Shown here piece by piece: positions 24,499 through 31,322 of a DNA stretch of 50,889 nucleotides. This DNA comes from a virus. The notes under the pieces are model-generated. The model was given only the letters and a program-made list of their open reading frames with translations. It was not told the origin of the DNA and did not search any database. The DNA lies in IMG/VR virus record IMGVR_UViG_3300048928_000164, positions 1-50,889 of that record, one strand, 5' to 3'. The first letter of the stretch is position 1; each line of letters begins with the position of its first letter. The translations under genes were made by a program, and so were the position numbers.

Positions 24499-24736
24499 CA
24501 AACGCCCGCGCCACTTCGCAGAAGACCTTACCGACGCCTGGGTGCGCGGTCAGCCTACCGACGCCATATTGGCCGGTATGCCCGAGGTTTTCCGTGGGCT
24601 GGCGCGGGCACACGCCAAGTCTTACTGCGAGAAAATCCAGTTCCATCGCCGTGCGGGTACTCCTCGCGAAAGCATCATGGGCGCGCAGCTTGCCGAGTGG
24701 GTCGAGATCTACTCGGCAAGACTTGCTGCGAAATAG
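24482..24736 (+). CDS. Hypothetical protein
   Basis: An 84-residue basic protein overlapping the HTH gene by 17 bases. Mostly helical ('DAWVRGQPTDAILAGMPEVF', 'LARAHAKSYCEKIQFHRRAG'). Not recognised. The stop falls directly upstream of promoter site C. Confidence 0.6.
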   Translation: MPAHTDKRPRHFAEDLTDAWVRGQPTDAILAGMPEVFRGLARAHAKSYCEKIQFHRRAGTPRESIMGAQLAEWVEIYSARLAAK

Positions 24737-24775
24737 TTGCGTCGCGCCAATACTTGCGCAATACTTCGCGCAACA
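24737..24775 (+). promoter_or_regulatory. Promoter with operator repeats, site C
   Basis: TTGCGT (24737-24742), a 17-bp spacer and AATACT (24760-24765). Two overlapping repeat copies cover it: 24744-24761 and 24756-24774, both containing CAATACTT flanked by GCGC. It would drive the genes from 24814 onwards. Confidence 0.6.
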
Positions 24776-24785
24776 GAACAGATGA

Positions 24786-24800
24786 CCCGGCATGACCGGG
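24786..24800 (+). other. 5'-UTR hairpin after promoter C
   Basis: CCCGG-CATGA-CCGGG about 14 bases after the predicted transcription start, followed by the AAGGAAAGGAAG ribosome site. Probably an RNA stability or translation element; it lacks a T tract. Confidence 0.4.
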
Positions 24801-24813
24801 CAAGGAAAGGAAG

Positions 24814-25062
24814 GTGAGCAAGAATTTCAGCGTTGAAGGCTGGCAGGGCATCCTGCGAGGCCAAGCCATGCCAGGCGACATATTGGTCGGCGAATCGATT
24901 GCGGTGTACGTGCACCGCAAGTTCGCCACTTTGATCGCCGAGCGCGACGCCCTGCAACAACTGCTCAACCAGCGCGACGCGCAGATCGACGCAACCGCCT
25001 GCAAGTTCCCCCAGATGTGCAGCAGCGCGTGCGGGTGCACCAAGGCGGTGCCCAATGGCTGA
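24814..25062 (+). CDS. Hypothetical protein with C-terminal Cys cluster
   Basis: An 82-residue protein, GTG start with a strong GGAAAGGAAG site. The middle is a short coiled coil ('FATLIAERDALQQLLNQRDA'), and the end has four cysteines in 'CKFPQMCSSACGC', possibly a metal site. First gene under promoter C. Function unknown. Confidence 0.6.
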   Translation: MSKNFSVEGWQGILRGQAMPGDILVGESIAVYVHRKFATLIAERDALQQLLNQRDAQIDATACKFPQMCSSACGCTKAVPNG

Positions 25063-25201
25063 CAAGCCAGCCTGCCACCCGCGCAAGCGGTTCAGCTCCC
25101 CCGAGAGCGCCCGTGCAGCGGCCGACGCAATCTACCGGCGTGACCGCGTGGCACTCACCCCAAAGCGCTGCAAAGAGTGCGGCGACCTCCACCTGAATTA
25201 A
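25055..25201 (+). CDS. 48-residue zinc-finger-like protein
   Basis: A short basic protein, 'MADKPACHPRKRFSSPESAR' then 'KRCKECGDLHLN'. The C-x(2)-C pair plus the N-terminal C/H suggest one zinc site. It overlaps the upstream gene by 8 bases. Similar tiny zinc-ribbon proteins with 'C-x2-CG-x-H/W-H' ends are common among phages; role unknown. Confidence 0.55.
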   Translation: MADKPACHPRKRFSSPESARAAADAIYRRDRVALTPKRCKECGDLHLN

Positions 25202-25219
25202 TCCACCGAGGAAAGGACC

Positions 25220-25492
25220 ATGTCCAAGTTTGCAAAGCTGTTCGAGTTCGATGACATCGGCCAAGTGCTGGTCAAACGCGACACCGATGAAAACGGTGAC
25301 CCAGAGGTTCGCCTCTATTTCGAGCCGAAGGGTTTCGGCGTTTGTTCTACCGCTTTCGGTTTCGAGGCCGACGAGAACGGGGATGAGGCGACCAAGGCTG
25401 TGCTCGCTTTCGATCTGGTCGATGAAGTCCGCGCAGAAAAGATCATTCGCGGCGTTCTGGAAACACTGCCCGCCGAGCTCGCGGCCGAATAA
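25220..25492 (+). CDS. Hypothetical acidic protein
   Basis: A 90-residue, strongly acidic beta-rich protein ('EFDDIGQVLVKRDTDENGDP', 'FGFEADENGDEATKAV'). An AGGAAAGG site precedes the ATG. Strongly negative small phage proteins may mimic DNA or regulate host enzymes, but nothing specific is visible. It is located directly before the FtsK-gamma protein. Confidence 0.65.
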   Translation: MSKFAKLFEFDDIGQVLVKRDTDENGDPEVRLYFEPKGFGVCSTAFGFEADENGDEATKAVLAFDLVDEVRAEKIIRGVLETLPAELAAE

Positions 25493-25518
25493 CTACCACC
25501 ACCCAAGAGACTACCGTT

Positions 25519-26178
25519 ATGTCCGAATCTATCCGGAAACAAATCGACAAACTCGGCGACAGCCTCGCCGATCTGGAGTCGCTCGAAGACTTCCCAGAGC
25601 TGCATGCCGCCGAGCACGTCGGGACCGACCTGCTGGGCGCGCTGCTCGACGAGATCAAGCAGCTCCAATCGCCTTGGCAAAGCACACCGCAACACCTGCA
25701 AGCCGAGCTGATCGACCGCCTGCGCCGCCGGGTGGAAGCAAACGTCAAGCAGGCCGTTGCGCTGATCGCCGCCGAGGGCCGCGTCACCGTGGTGGGCACC
25801 CTGGAACAGGTCACGTTCAAGGGTGCTATCAAGGCGACCCTCGCATTGAGCAAATCCAACGTGCACCGCCTCGACATGGCTGACAACGTGGGGCAGGAAG
25901 TTCTGGTAGTCATCATGCCGGCCGAGCAGTTCACTGGCGGCATGGACGGCATCGAAGCCGACCCAGACCAAAGCGATCTGCTTGAAGGAGTGCGCGACGA
26001 CCAGCTCTACAGCGAGGCGGTCAAGTTCGTCCGCGAGACGAGGCGCGCCAGCGTGAGCGCCGTGCAGCGTCACCTAAAGATCGGCTACAACCGCGGCGCC
26101 AGGCTGATCGAGGAAATGGAACTGCAGGGCGTTGTCACCGCCATGAACACCAACGGCTCCCGCGAGGTCATCGGCTGA
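25519..26178 (+). CDS. Phage protein with C-terminal FtsK-gamma domain
   Basis: A 219-residue protein. Residues 160-219 are a clear FtsK gamma winged-helix: 'LYSEAVKFVRETRRASVSAV', 'QRHLKIGYNRGARLIEEME' and a closing 'GVV' strand. In host FtsK this domain reads KOPS sequences and activates XerCD. The phage protein lacks the FtsK motor and membrane parts; residues 1-155 are an unrelated alpha/beta region. It may bind DNA at KOPS-like sites or contact XerD. Start ATG 25519; the stop overlaps the next gene (ATGA). Confidence 0.82.
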   Translation: MSESIRKQIDKLGDSLADLESLEDFPELHAAEHVGTDLLGALLDEIKQLQSPWQSTPQHLQAELIDRLRRRVEANVKQAVALIAAEGRVTVVGTLEQVTFKGAIKATLALSKSNVHRLDMADNVGQEVLVVIMPAEQFTGGMDGIEADPDQSDLLEGVRDDQLYSEAVKFVRETRRASVSAVQRHLKIGYNRGARLIEEMELQGVVTAMNTNGSREVIG

Positions 26179-26360
26179 TGAACACGCCGGTCGCTGGGCG
26201 CACAACGCTGCGTCACCGGCCGACCGGCCGCCTGTTCGTGGTCGACACCGTGTCGGCCACGTCAGTCGGCTTGTCCGGCACGATGGGAGGTCGCCGACTG
26301 GTGACACTCGAAGCAATTCAAAATGCAGAAGTTTGGGAGGTGGTTCACCATGGGCATTAA
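26178..26360 (+). CDS. 60-residue hypothetical protein
   Basis: A small beta-rich protein ('TTLRHRPTGRLFVVDTV', 'GGRRLVTLEAI'), coupled to the FtsK-gamma gene by ATGA and overlapping the next start. No recognised domain. Confidence 0.6.
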   Translation: MNTPVAGRTTLRHRPTGRLFVVDTVSATSVGLSGTMGGRRLVTLEAIQNAEVWEVVHHGH

Positions 26361-27012
26361 GGAACGTCCTATTTTATTCAGCGGCCCAATGGTGCGCGCC
26401 ATCCTGGAAGGCCGGAAGACGGTCACGCGGCGAGAGGTGAAAGGCTTCCAAATCCCAACCGAGGACACCGCCATTCCGGTTGGCGATCGTCAGCGCTGGA
26501 GCGCAATTGGCCAGCGAGACCCGCGCTATGGCTTCTGCGTATTTGGATCGACCGAAGCTGAGTGCGCCAAGGAGCTTGAAGAATACGCACCTTGTCCGTA
26601 TGGCAAGCCCGGCGACCGGCTGTGGGTGCGCGAAGCCTGGGCGGAGATCAGCGTGGCCAAGGCGCCTGGCGAAAGCTGGGTTGTCTACCGCGAGTGCGAC
26701 AACCGCACCGACTACGGCGGCCCATGGAAGCCCAGCATCCACATGCGCCGCCGTGACAGCCGCATCCTGCTGGAGATCACCGACGTGCGCGTCGAGCGCC
26801 TGCAGGACATCAGCGAGGAGCAGGCCCGTGCCGAGGGTATCACCGACGGCGGGTGCACCAACTGCGGCAACAACGAGCCGTGCGGGTGCGATTGTCCAGC
26901 ACCCAGAGCGGTCGATTCGTTCTGTCACCTCTGGGGCGAGATCAATGGCCCGCACGCATGGGATGCAAACCCGTGGGTTTGGGTGGTGGAATTCAAGCGG
27001 GTGATGCCATGA
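26350..27012 (+). CDS. ASCH/PUA-like domain protein
   Basis: A 220-residue protein whose beginning 'RPILFSGPMVRAILEGRKTV' (with TRR next) and 'PYGKPGDRLWVREAW' (with AEI next) are the usual hallmarks of phage ASCH-superfamily proteins, RNA- or nucleotide-binding barrels. A Cys-rich insert ('CTNCGNNEPCGCDC') may bind zinc. ATG at 26350 is chosen because GGAGGT lies 8 bases before it; a longer frame to 26323 lacks a site. Function in the phage is unknown. Confidence 0.75.
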   Translation: MGIKERPILFSGPMVRAILEGRKTVTRREVKGFQIPTEDTAIPVGDRQRWSAIGQRDPRYGFCVFGSTEAECAKELEEYAPCPYGKPGDRLWVREAWAEISVAKAPGESWVVYRECDNRTDYGGPWKPSIHMRRRDSRILLEITDVRVERLQDISEEQARAEGITDGGCTNCGNNEPCGCDCPAPRAVDSFCHLWGEINGPHAWDANPWVWVVEFKRVMP

Positions 27013-27920
27013 CCGACGCCATCCGCTGGAACCACGACGCTCTCGCCCATGACCTGGCTGAACACCTGCGCGCAAACACCGAGATTATCGCGTGGGAAGA
27101 CATGCAGATGGGCCCGAGCGGCAGCCCACGGCCCGACGTGTACACCATGCGCAAGTCCTTTGTGCGGTTCGCGCCAGTCGCCTACGAGTGCAAGGTGTCG
27201 GTTTCTGACTTTCGCAGCGACATCACCAAAGGCAAGTGGCAGAGCTACCTCAAGTTCGCCGGCGCGGTAGTGTTCGCTGTGCCGGCCGGCCTGATCAAGA
27301 AAGAGGACGTGCCCGCCGGGTGCGGCTTGATCGTTCGCTATGACACCGGCTGGCGCACCGTCAAGGGTCCCACCATGCAACGCCTCGAAACGCTCTCGCA
27401 TGAGGCGTGGGTCAAGCTGATGATCGACGGCATCGACCGCGAGGTGAAGCGCAACAGGGCAATCGTACCGCGAGAGCTGAACAAGTGGCAGGCGACGCAG
27501 GCTATCCGCAAGCGTCACGGCGACGTGATCGGCAGCCTGTTAAGCAACCTGTCGGCAGCCGAGGGGCGCATCATCATGGCCACCGAGGAGGCGAACAAGC
27601 AGGCCGAGGAGATCCGCACCGGCACGCAGCGCGAATTGAAGTGGGCCAAGGAACGCATCGAGCGCGGCCGCGATCAGCTCGACGAGGACTATCGCATGTT
27701 GGCGCGAGACCTGGGCCTAGATGTCGACGCCTCGGTGACCGATCTGGCCGAGGCCATCCGGGTGGCCAGGTTGCGCATCATCGACGACCGAGAGGTGCAG
27801 CGCCTGCGCAGTCAGCTGGACACCATACAGCGCGCACTGAAATACGGCCTTGAGCCGTTGCCAGGCGAACACGACAACGACAACAACCCACGCGCCGCCG
27901 GCGCATTGGAGCTGACATGA
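27009..27920 (+). CDS. MmcB-like putative DNA repair nuclease
   Basis: A 303-residue protein. Residues 1-140 match the MmcB type of PD-(D/E)XK-like proteins: 'RPDVYTMRKSFVRFAPVAYE' and 'CKVSVSDFRSDITKGKWQSY', in which D, E-x-K and a K-Y end form the putative active site. The C-terminal half is a charged coiled coil. It overlaps the ASCH gene by ATGA. It ends with 'HDNDNNPRAAG', the recurrent NDN motif. Likely involved in DNA repair or as a host-DNA-directed nuclease; substrate unknown. Confidence 0.78.
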   Translation: MTDAIRWNHDALAHDLAEHLRANTEIIAWEDMQMGPSGSPRPDVYTMRKSFVRFAPVAYECKVSVSDFRSDITKGKWQSYLKFAGAVVFAVPAGLIKKEDVPAGCGLIVRYDTGWRTVKGPTMQRLETLSHEAWVKLMIDGIDREVKRNRAIVPRELNKWQATQAIRKRHGDVIGSLLSNLSAAEGRIIMATEEANKQAEEIRTGTQRELKWAKERIERGRDQLDEDYRMLARDLGLDVDASVTDLAEAIRVARLRIIDDREVQRLRSQLDTIQRALKYGLEPLPGEHDNDNNPRAAGALELT

Positions 27921-28222
27921 AAAACACCATCCCAATCATCGCCGGCACCCGCCACGAACTTAGCCTATTCTTGGCCGCCAACCCGTGGATCGATCCCAGC
28001 AAGGTGACCAACGTTGTGCAGCCCGAGGATCTGCTTGGGCACCACGGCCTAGTGCTGGCCTTGCCTGACTGGCAGAACTCGCCGTCGATCCACACGCCGC
28101 GCAAGATCCTCGAGGCGATCACCATCAGGGGCATGCAGCTGGTGGTGCTGGAACAGGGCGAGTACAAATTGAAGATCGAGTTCGCGGCTTACATAAACAC
28201 GGTCCAGAGGCGTCAAGCATGA
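27917..28222 (+). CDS. Hypothetical protein
   Basis: A 101-residue alpha/beta protein ('IPIIAGTRHELSLFLAANPW', 'LVLALPDWQNSPSIHTPRKI'), with a nucleotide-hydrolase-like strand-loop feel but no clear motif. Both ends overlap neighbours by ATGA. Function unknown. Confidence 0.65.
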   Translation: MKNTIPIIAGTRHELSLFLAANPWIDPSKVTNVVQPEDLLGHHGLVLALPDWQNSPSIHTPRKILEAITIRGMQLVVLEQGEYKLKIEFAAYINTVQRRQA

Positions 28223-28359
28223 GGCTCGCCCTGCATATCGCCCTGGCCGCCGGCATGGTGTACTGGCACGAAACAACCAAGGTCGACCCGCTTATCTGCT
28301 TTGCGGTCTACGTCTTCGGCGTGCTGGTGATTGATGGGCGCCGCCGGTTCTTCGTGTGA
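28219..28359 (+). CDS. 46-residue small membrane protein
   Basis: A short hydrophobic protein with two possible membrane segments ('LALHIALAAGMVY' and 'LICFAVYVFGVLVI') and a basic Arg-rich end. The start overlaps the preceding gene (ATGA) and the stop overlaps the HNH start (GTGA), so it is embedded in a coupled chain and likely real. Confidence 0.6.
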   Translation: MRLALHIALAAGMVYWHETTKVDPLICFAVYVFGVLVIDGRRRFFV

Positions 28360-28943
28360 AGCACATCCACCTAATAACCCGCGCCATTGCCAGAGATCTT
28401 GGCATGGCGCAGTACTTCACGGGTAAGCCTTGCATCAGGGGTCATATTGTCGAGCGTGACGTAAGGAAATCTGTTTGCGGAGACTGCAAAAAGATCTGCC
28501 GAAACAAGTCATATGCGAACAACAGAGAATCAATTCGAAAACAGCAGGGCGAATACTTTGCAGCGAATCGAGCGAAAGTTAACGCCGCTGCATTGGCTTG
28601 GTATCACGGCAACCAAGAGGCAAGAGAAAACAATGCCGGGCACTGTCGCAAGCGTCGGGCGACAAAGAACGGCGCCACGCCAAAATGGTTCGGTGAACTG
28701 GACCAGTTCGTTCTCGACGAGGCCGACTCACTAGCCAGGCTTCGGGCCGAACTTTTTGGGTTCCCGTGGCACGTCGACCACATGGTGCCGCTCAAGGCGA
28801 GGAATGCCTGCGGTCTGCACTGCGCCTCAAACATCCAAGTCATACCGGCATCAATAAATATTTCTAAGGGAAACCGGATGATCTACACCGATCCTTTTGA
28901 GTGGTGGGCGGGGTGGGGCTCGAACCCACGACCAGCCGGTTAA
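28356..28943 (+). CDS. HNH endonuclease
   Basis: A 195-residue HNH nuclease. An N-terminal zinc knuckle (C26, H30, C41, C44) precedes the HNH core 'WHVDHMVPLKA' (H139, D141-H142), then 'ASNIQVIPASINISKGNR' with the Asn and the third ligand. It may be a packaging-associated nicking enzyme or a homing endonuclease. The last 13 codons run through the antisense of the tRNA 3' half, and the stop lies within the tRNA gene, so the C-terminus has probably been set by that junction. GTG start. Confidence 0.85.
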   Translation: MKHIHLITRAIARDLGMAQYFTGKPCIRGHIVERDVRKSVCGDCKKICRNKSYANNRESIRKQQGEYFAANRAKVNAAALAWYHGNQEARENNAGHCRKRRATKNGATPKWFGELDQFVLDEADSLARLRAELFGFPWHVDHMVPLKARNACGLHCASNIQVIPASINISKGNRMIYTDPFEWWAGWGSNPRPAG

Positions 28944-28976
28944 AAGCCGGCTGCTCTACCACTGAGCTACCCGCCC
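28902..28976 (-). tRNA. tRNA-Lys (anticodon UUU), CCA encoded
   Basis: A complete cloverleaf can be drawn by hand: acceptor GGGCGGG/CCCGCCC, D stem GCTC/GAGC with a 7-base loop, anticodon stem GCCGG/CCGGC around the loop CTTTTAA, T stem GTGGG/CCCAC around TTCGAGC, discriminator A and encoded CCA. All stems are perfectly paired. The gene is 308 bp from the integrase and antisense to the end of the HNH gene. It may be a working phage tRNA, an attachment site, or both. Confidence 0.95.
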
Positions 28977-29284
28977 ACTTTATTTTATGCCCCCAGCGTG
29001 CCCAGACTTTTCGGCGACCCAACAAAAACCTTTAATTCACAGGCCCTTCAAAAATAGGGGTTGATGATTAAAAGTCATTGCGCTATGACTTCCCGCAGGT
29101 TCACGGAACGACCTGCAATTACCCGATAACGCTGTGAAATCAGGGTGTTGGGGTGCGACCGTTGCACCTATCCTCACCCGGCACATCACGGCGAATCCCG
29201 CCGCGCTTGCCCCCAACTTGCCCCGATAGATCGACCCGCATTGTGGGAGCGAGATTTGGGGGCACACGCAAGAAAGCGACACCC
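28977..29284. other. Non-coding region between tRNA and integrase, candidate attP
   Basis: No gene is supported in these 308 bp. They contain the dyad AAGTCAT-TGCGCT-ATGACTT (29072-29091), which has the 7-6-7 layout of a tyrosine recombinase core, a hairpin GCAGGT/ACCTGC (29095-29116), and AT-rich parts. Together with the tRNA they are the expected place for attP; the exact crossover point cannot be fixed from one sequence. Confidence 0.55.
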
Positions 29285-30424
29285 ATGCGTCAACGCCTTA
29301 CCAAGCGTTTCATTGACTCGATCACCAAGCCCACCAAAGAGGAATGGCACACCGATGCCGACGTGCCTGGTTTCTGCCTGCGCGTAACGCCATCGGGCGC
29401 AAAGCTCTACGTTGCCCGGTACAGGTTAGGCGGCAAGGCCCGCAAGCTGCCCATCGGCCGGCACGGGCAGATCACGGTCGAGCAGGCCCGCCAGAAAGCC
29501 CGCGACGTATTCGCCGCACTGGCAGACGGCCGTGACCCTGCTGCGGTCGTTGAGGCCGGCCCGACCGTCAGCGACCTGCGCCTGCGGTACGAGCGTGAGC
29601 ACAGCGACCTGCACAAGAAGGAACGCAGCCAGGATGCCGACCGGGCCCTATGGACGAACCACATCATTCCAGCCATGGGCGACGACAGTGTGCGTGCGCT
29701 CAAGCGCGATGACGTCATGGCGCTGCACGTCGCCCTGAAAGATCGTCCCTACGTGGCCAACCGGACGCTCGCCCTGATCAGCCACGCCCTCAAGATGGCC
29801 GAGCTGTGGGGGTGGCGCGACGACGGCAGCAACCCGTGCCGCAATATCAAGCGGTACAAGGAGGAGGAGCGCGAGGTGGTGCTCAATCCCGAGGAGCTGG
29901 CCAGGCTGATCGCCGAGCTGGACAACACCGAGCGCACCCGGCTGAAAGGTCTGTCGGTCGTGCCGCTGGTCCGCCTGCTGCTGATGACCGGGTGCCGGCA
30001 GTCTGAGATCCGCACGGCCCGCTGGGAATGGGTCGACTTCGACCGGGCGGTGTTGGCTCTGCCAGACAGTAAGGGCGGAAAAAAAGACGTCGACCTGCCG
30101 CCTGCCGCCGTCGCCATGCTCACCGCCATGCGCGCCGTCGATAAAGGCGACTGGATTGTGCCGGGCCACATCCACGGTACCCACATGGTCAGCCCATCCA
30201 GACCGTGGCATGCCATCTGCAAGCGCGCTGGACTGCCGGTGATGCGCCTGCACGACCTTCGCCACACGTACGGCACCATGGCGTCGCTCAGTGGCCTGTC
30301 GCTGCGTGAGGTTGCCGACCTGCTGGGGCACCGCAGCACGGTGTCGACCATGCGCTACGTCAACGCGGCCAACTGGAAAAAGAAGGGCAACAGCGCGATG
30401 GTCGCCGGGGTGATGTGCGGATAG
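29285..30424 (+). CDS. int: Tyrosine integrase (P4-type)
   Basis: A 379-residue site-specific recombinase. The N-terminal DUF4102 arm-binding domain ('DVPGFCLRVTPSGAKLYVAR') is followed by a core-binding helical region and the catalytic domain with R238 (in 'TGCRQSEIR'), H323-x-x-R326, H349 and nucleophile Y358 (in 'TMRYVN'). Integrases of this type usually insert at tRNA 3' ends, and a tRNA gene lies just upstream. ATG 29285 is the first good start for the domain; its ribosome site is weak. It integrates and, with an excisionase, excises the prophage. Confidence 0.95.
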   Translation: MRQRLTKRFIDSITKPTKEEWHTDADVPGFCLRVTPSGAKLYVARYRLGGKARKLPIGRHGQITVEQARQKARDVFAALADGRDPAAVVEAGPTVSDLRLRYEREHSDLHKKERSQDADRALWTNHIIPAMGDDSVRALKRDDVMALHVALKDRPYVANRTLALISHALKMAELWGWRDDGSNPCRNIKRYKEEEREVVLNPEELARLIAELDNTERTRLKGLSVVPLVRLLLMTGCRQSEIRTARWEWVDFDRAVLALPDSKGGKKDVDLPPAAVAMLTAMRAVDKGDWIVPGHIHGTHMVSPSRPWHAICKRAGLPVMRLHDLRHTYGTMASLSGLSLREVADLLGHRSTVSTMRYVNAANWKKKGNSAMVAGVMCG

Positions 30425-30453
30425 TTGTGTTGCGCAATACTTAGCGCTATAGT
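30425..30453 (+). promoter_or_regulatory. Promoter with operator repeat, site D
   Basis: TTGTGT (30425-30430), an exact 17-bp spacer and TATAGT (30448-30453), the best promoter seen. The spacer is itself a copy of the repeat (GCGCAATACTTAGCGC). It starts right after the integrase stop and drives the block from 30523. Confidence 0.72.
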
Positions 30454-30467
30454 TGTGCCGTACACAA

Positions 30468-30494
30468 GGCGGTCGGGCATCCCGGCCGCCATTT
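30468..30494 (+). terminator. 5'-UTR hairpin/attenuator after promoter D
   Basis: A 10-bp stem GGCGGTCGGG/CCCGGCCGCC (one G-T pair) with a 3-base loop followed by ATTTTC. It begins only about 8 bases after the predicted transcription start. It could end integrase read-through or attenuate the transcript from promoter D. Confidence 0.5.
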
Positions 30495-30522
30495 TCATGA
30501 ACGCAATAGAGAGAGAAAGGAA

Positions 30523-30909
30523 ATGGCACAACTAATTAAACATGATCCGATCCAGGAAGAACGCCGCACTTTGTGGGTGTCCATCGCCACTAACCCAGGA
30601 ATGGGATGGGTCGAGGCTGACATAGCTCTAGCTGCATACGATGCGCGTTTCAATCCGATTGATGCCGTGCAGGCCGAGCCAGATCGGCCTGCACTCAGCG
30701 TTGTCGAGCTTGTTCTGCGCGGCCCGTCTGGCAGCGGGAAATCGATCTTGCTTCAAGAACTGGGAAAACTTCTGCCTGACTTCATTCAACCTAACCATGG
30801 CGAGGCGGTTAAGCTTGTGTTCGCCGAGCCGGGCGCGTCGGACGGGGTCATTCGGAAACTTGCGGGCGGTCATAATCGGATCCTGCTGATCCGCGACGAC
30901 GCCGAGTAA
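30523..30909 (+). CDS. Small P-loop-containing hypothetical protein
   Basis: A 128-residue protein with a textbook Walker A 'GPSGSGKS' (67-74, K73) but too short for a full NTPase; the following 50 residues hold only one more strand ('NRILLIRDD') and no clear Walker B. ATG with GAGAGAAAGG site. First gene under promoter D. It may bind a nucleotide or be a truncated kinase/ATPase; function unknown. Confidence 0.7.
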   Translation: MAQLIKHDPIQEERRTLWVSIATNPGMGWVEADIALAAYDARFNPIDAVQAEPDRPALSVVELVLRGPSGSGKSILLQELGKLLPDFIQPNHGEAVKLVFAEPGASDGVIRKLAGGHNRILLIRDDAE

Positions 30910-30962
30910 GGCACCACCGGGTGCCGAACTGGCACCCATCCCCCACGCCAGAGGAAAGGATT

Positions 30963-31322
30963 ATGTCTCGCCATACCGAACCAATGACCGACGTCTACAT
31001 CGACAGCCTGCGCCGTCGCAACGCTGCCCGGGCCCAGGCTTCTGCCCAGCAACTTGGTAGCCGTTGGCTGCTGCACCCCGACAATAACGTCACCTGCGAC
31101 GAGTACCGCGAGTTCCGTCGTGGTCGTGCCGAGCGCATTGATCTGCGCGTGATCATCGTGCCGAACGCCACCCGCGATGCGTTCCAGCGCCATGCGCAGC
31201 AGGTGTTCGAAAGCGGCCTGTTGATCGATCCTGAAAAGGACAAATCCGCTACTCGCGTGCTCGAGCGCACGGGCCTGCGCGGAATTCCCCACGACCCTGA
31301 CGCCCAAGGCGGTGACCAATGA
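30963..31322 (+). CDS. Hypothetical protein
   Basis: A 119-residue basic protein with several Arg-rich helices ('VYIDSLRRRNAARAQASAQQ'). AGAGGAAAGG precedes the ATG at 30963, which is preferred over an upstream alternative start. Stop overlaps the next gene (ATGA). Not recognised. Confidence 0.65.
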   Translation: MSRHTEPMTDVYIDSLRRRNAARAQASAQQLGSRWLLHPDNNVTCDEYREFRRGRAERIDLRVIIVPNATRDAFQRHAQQVFESGLLIDPEKDKSATRVLERTGLRGIPHDPDAQGGDQ

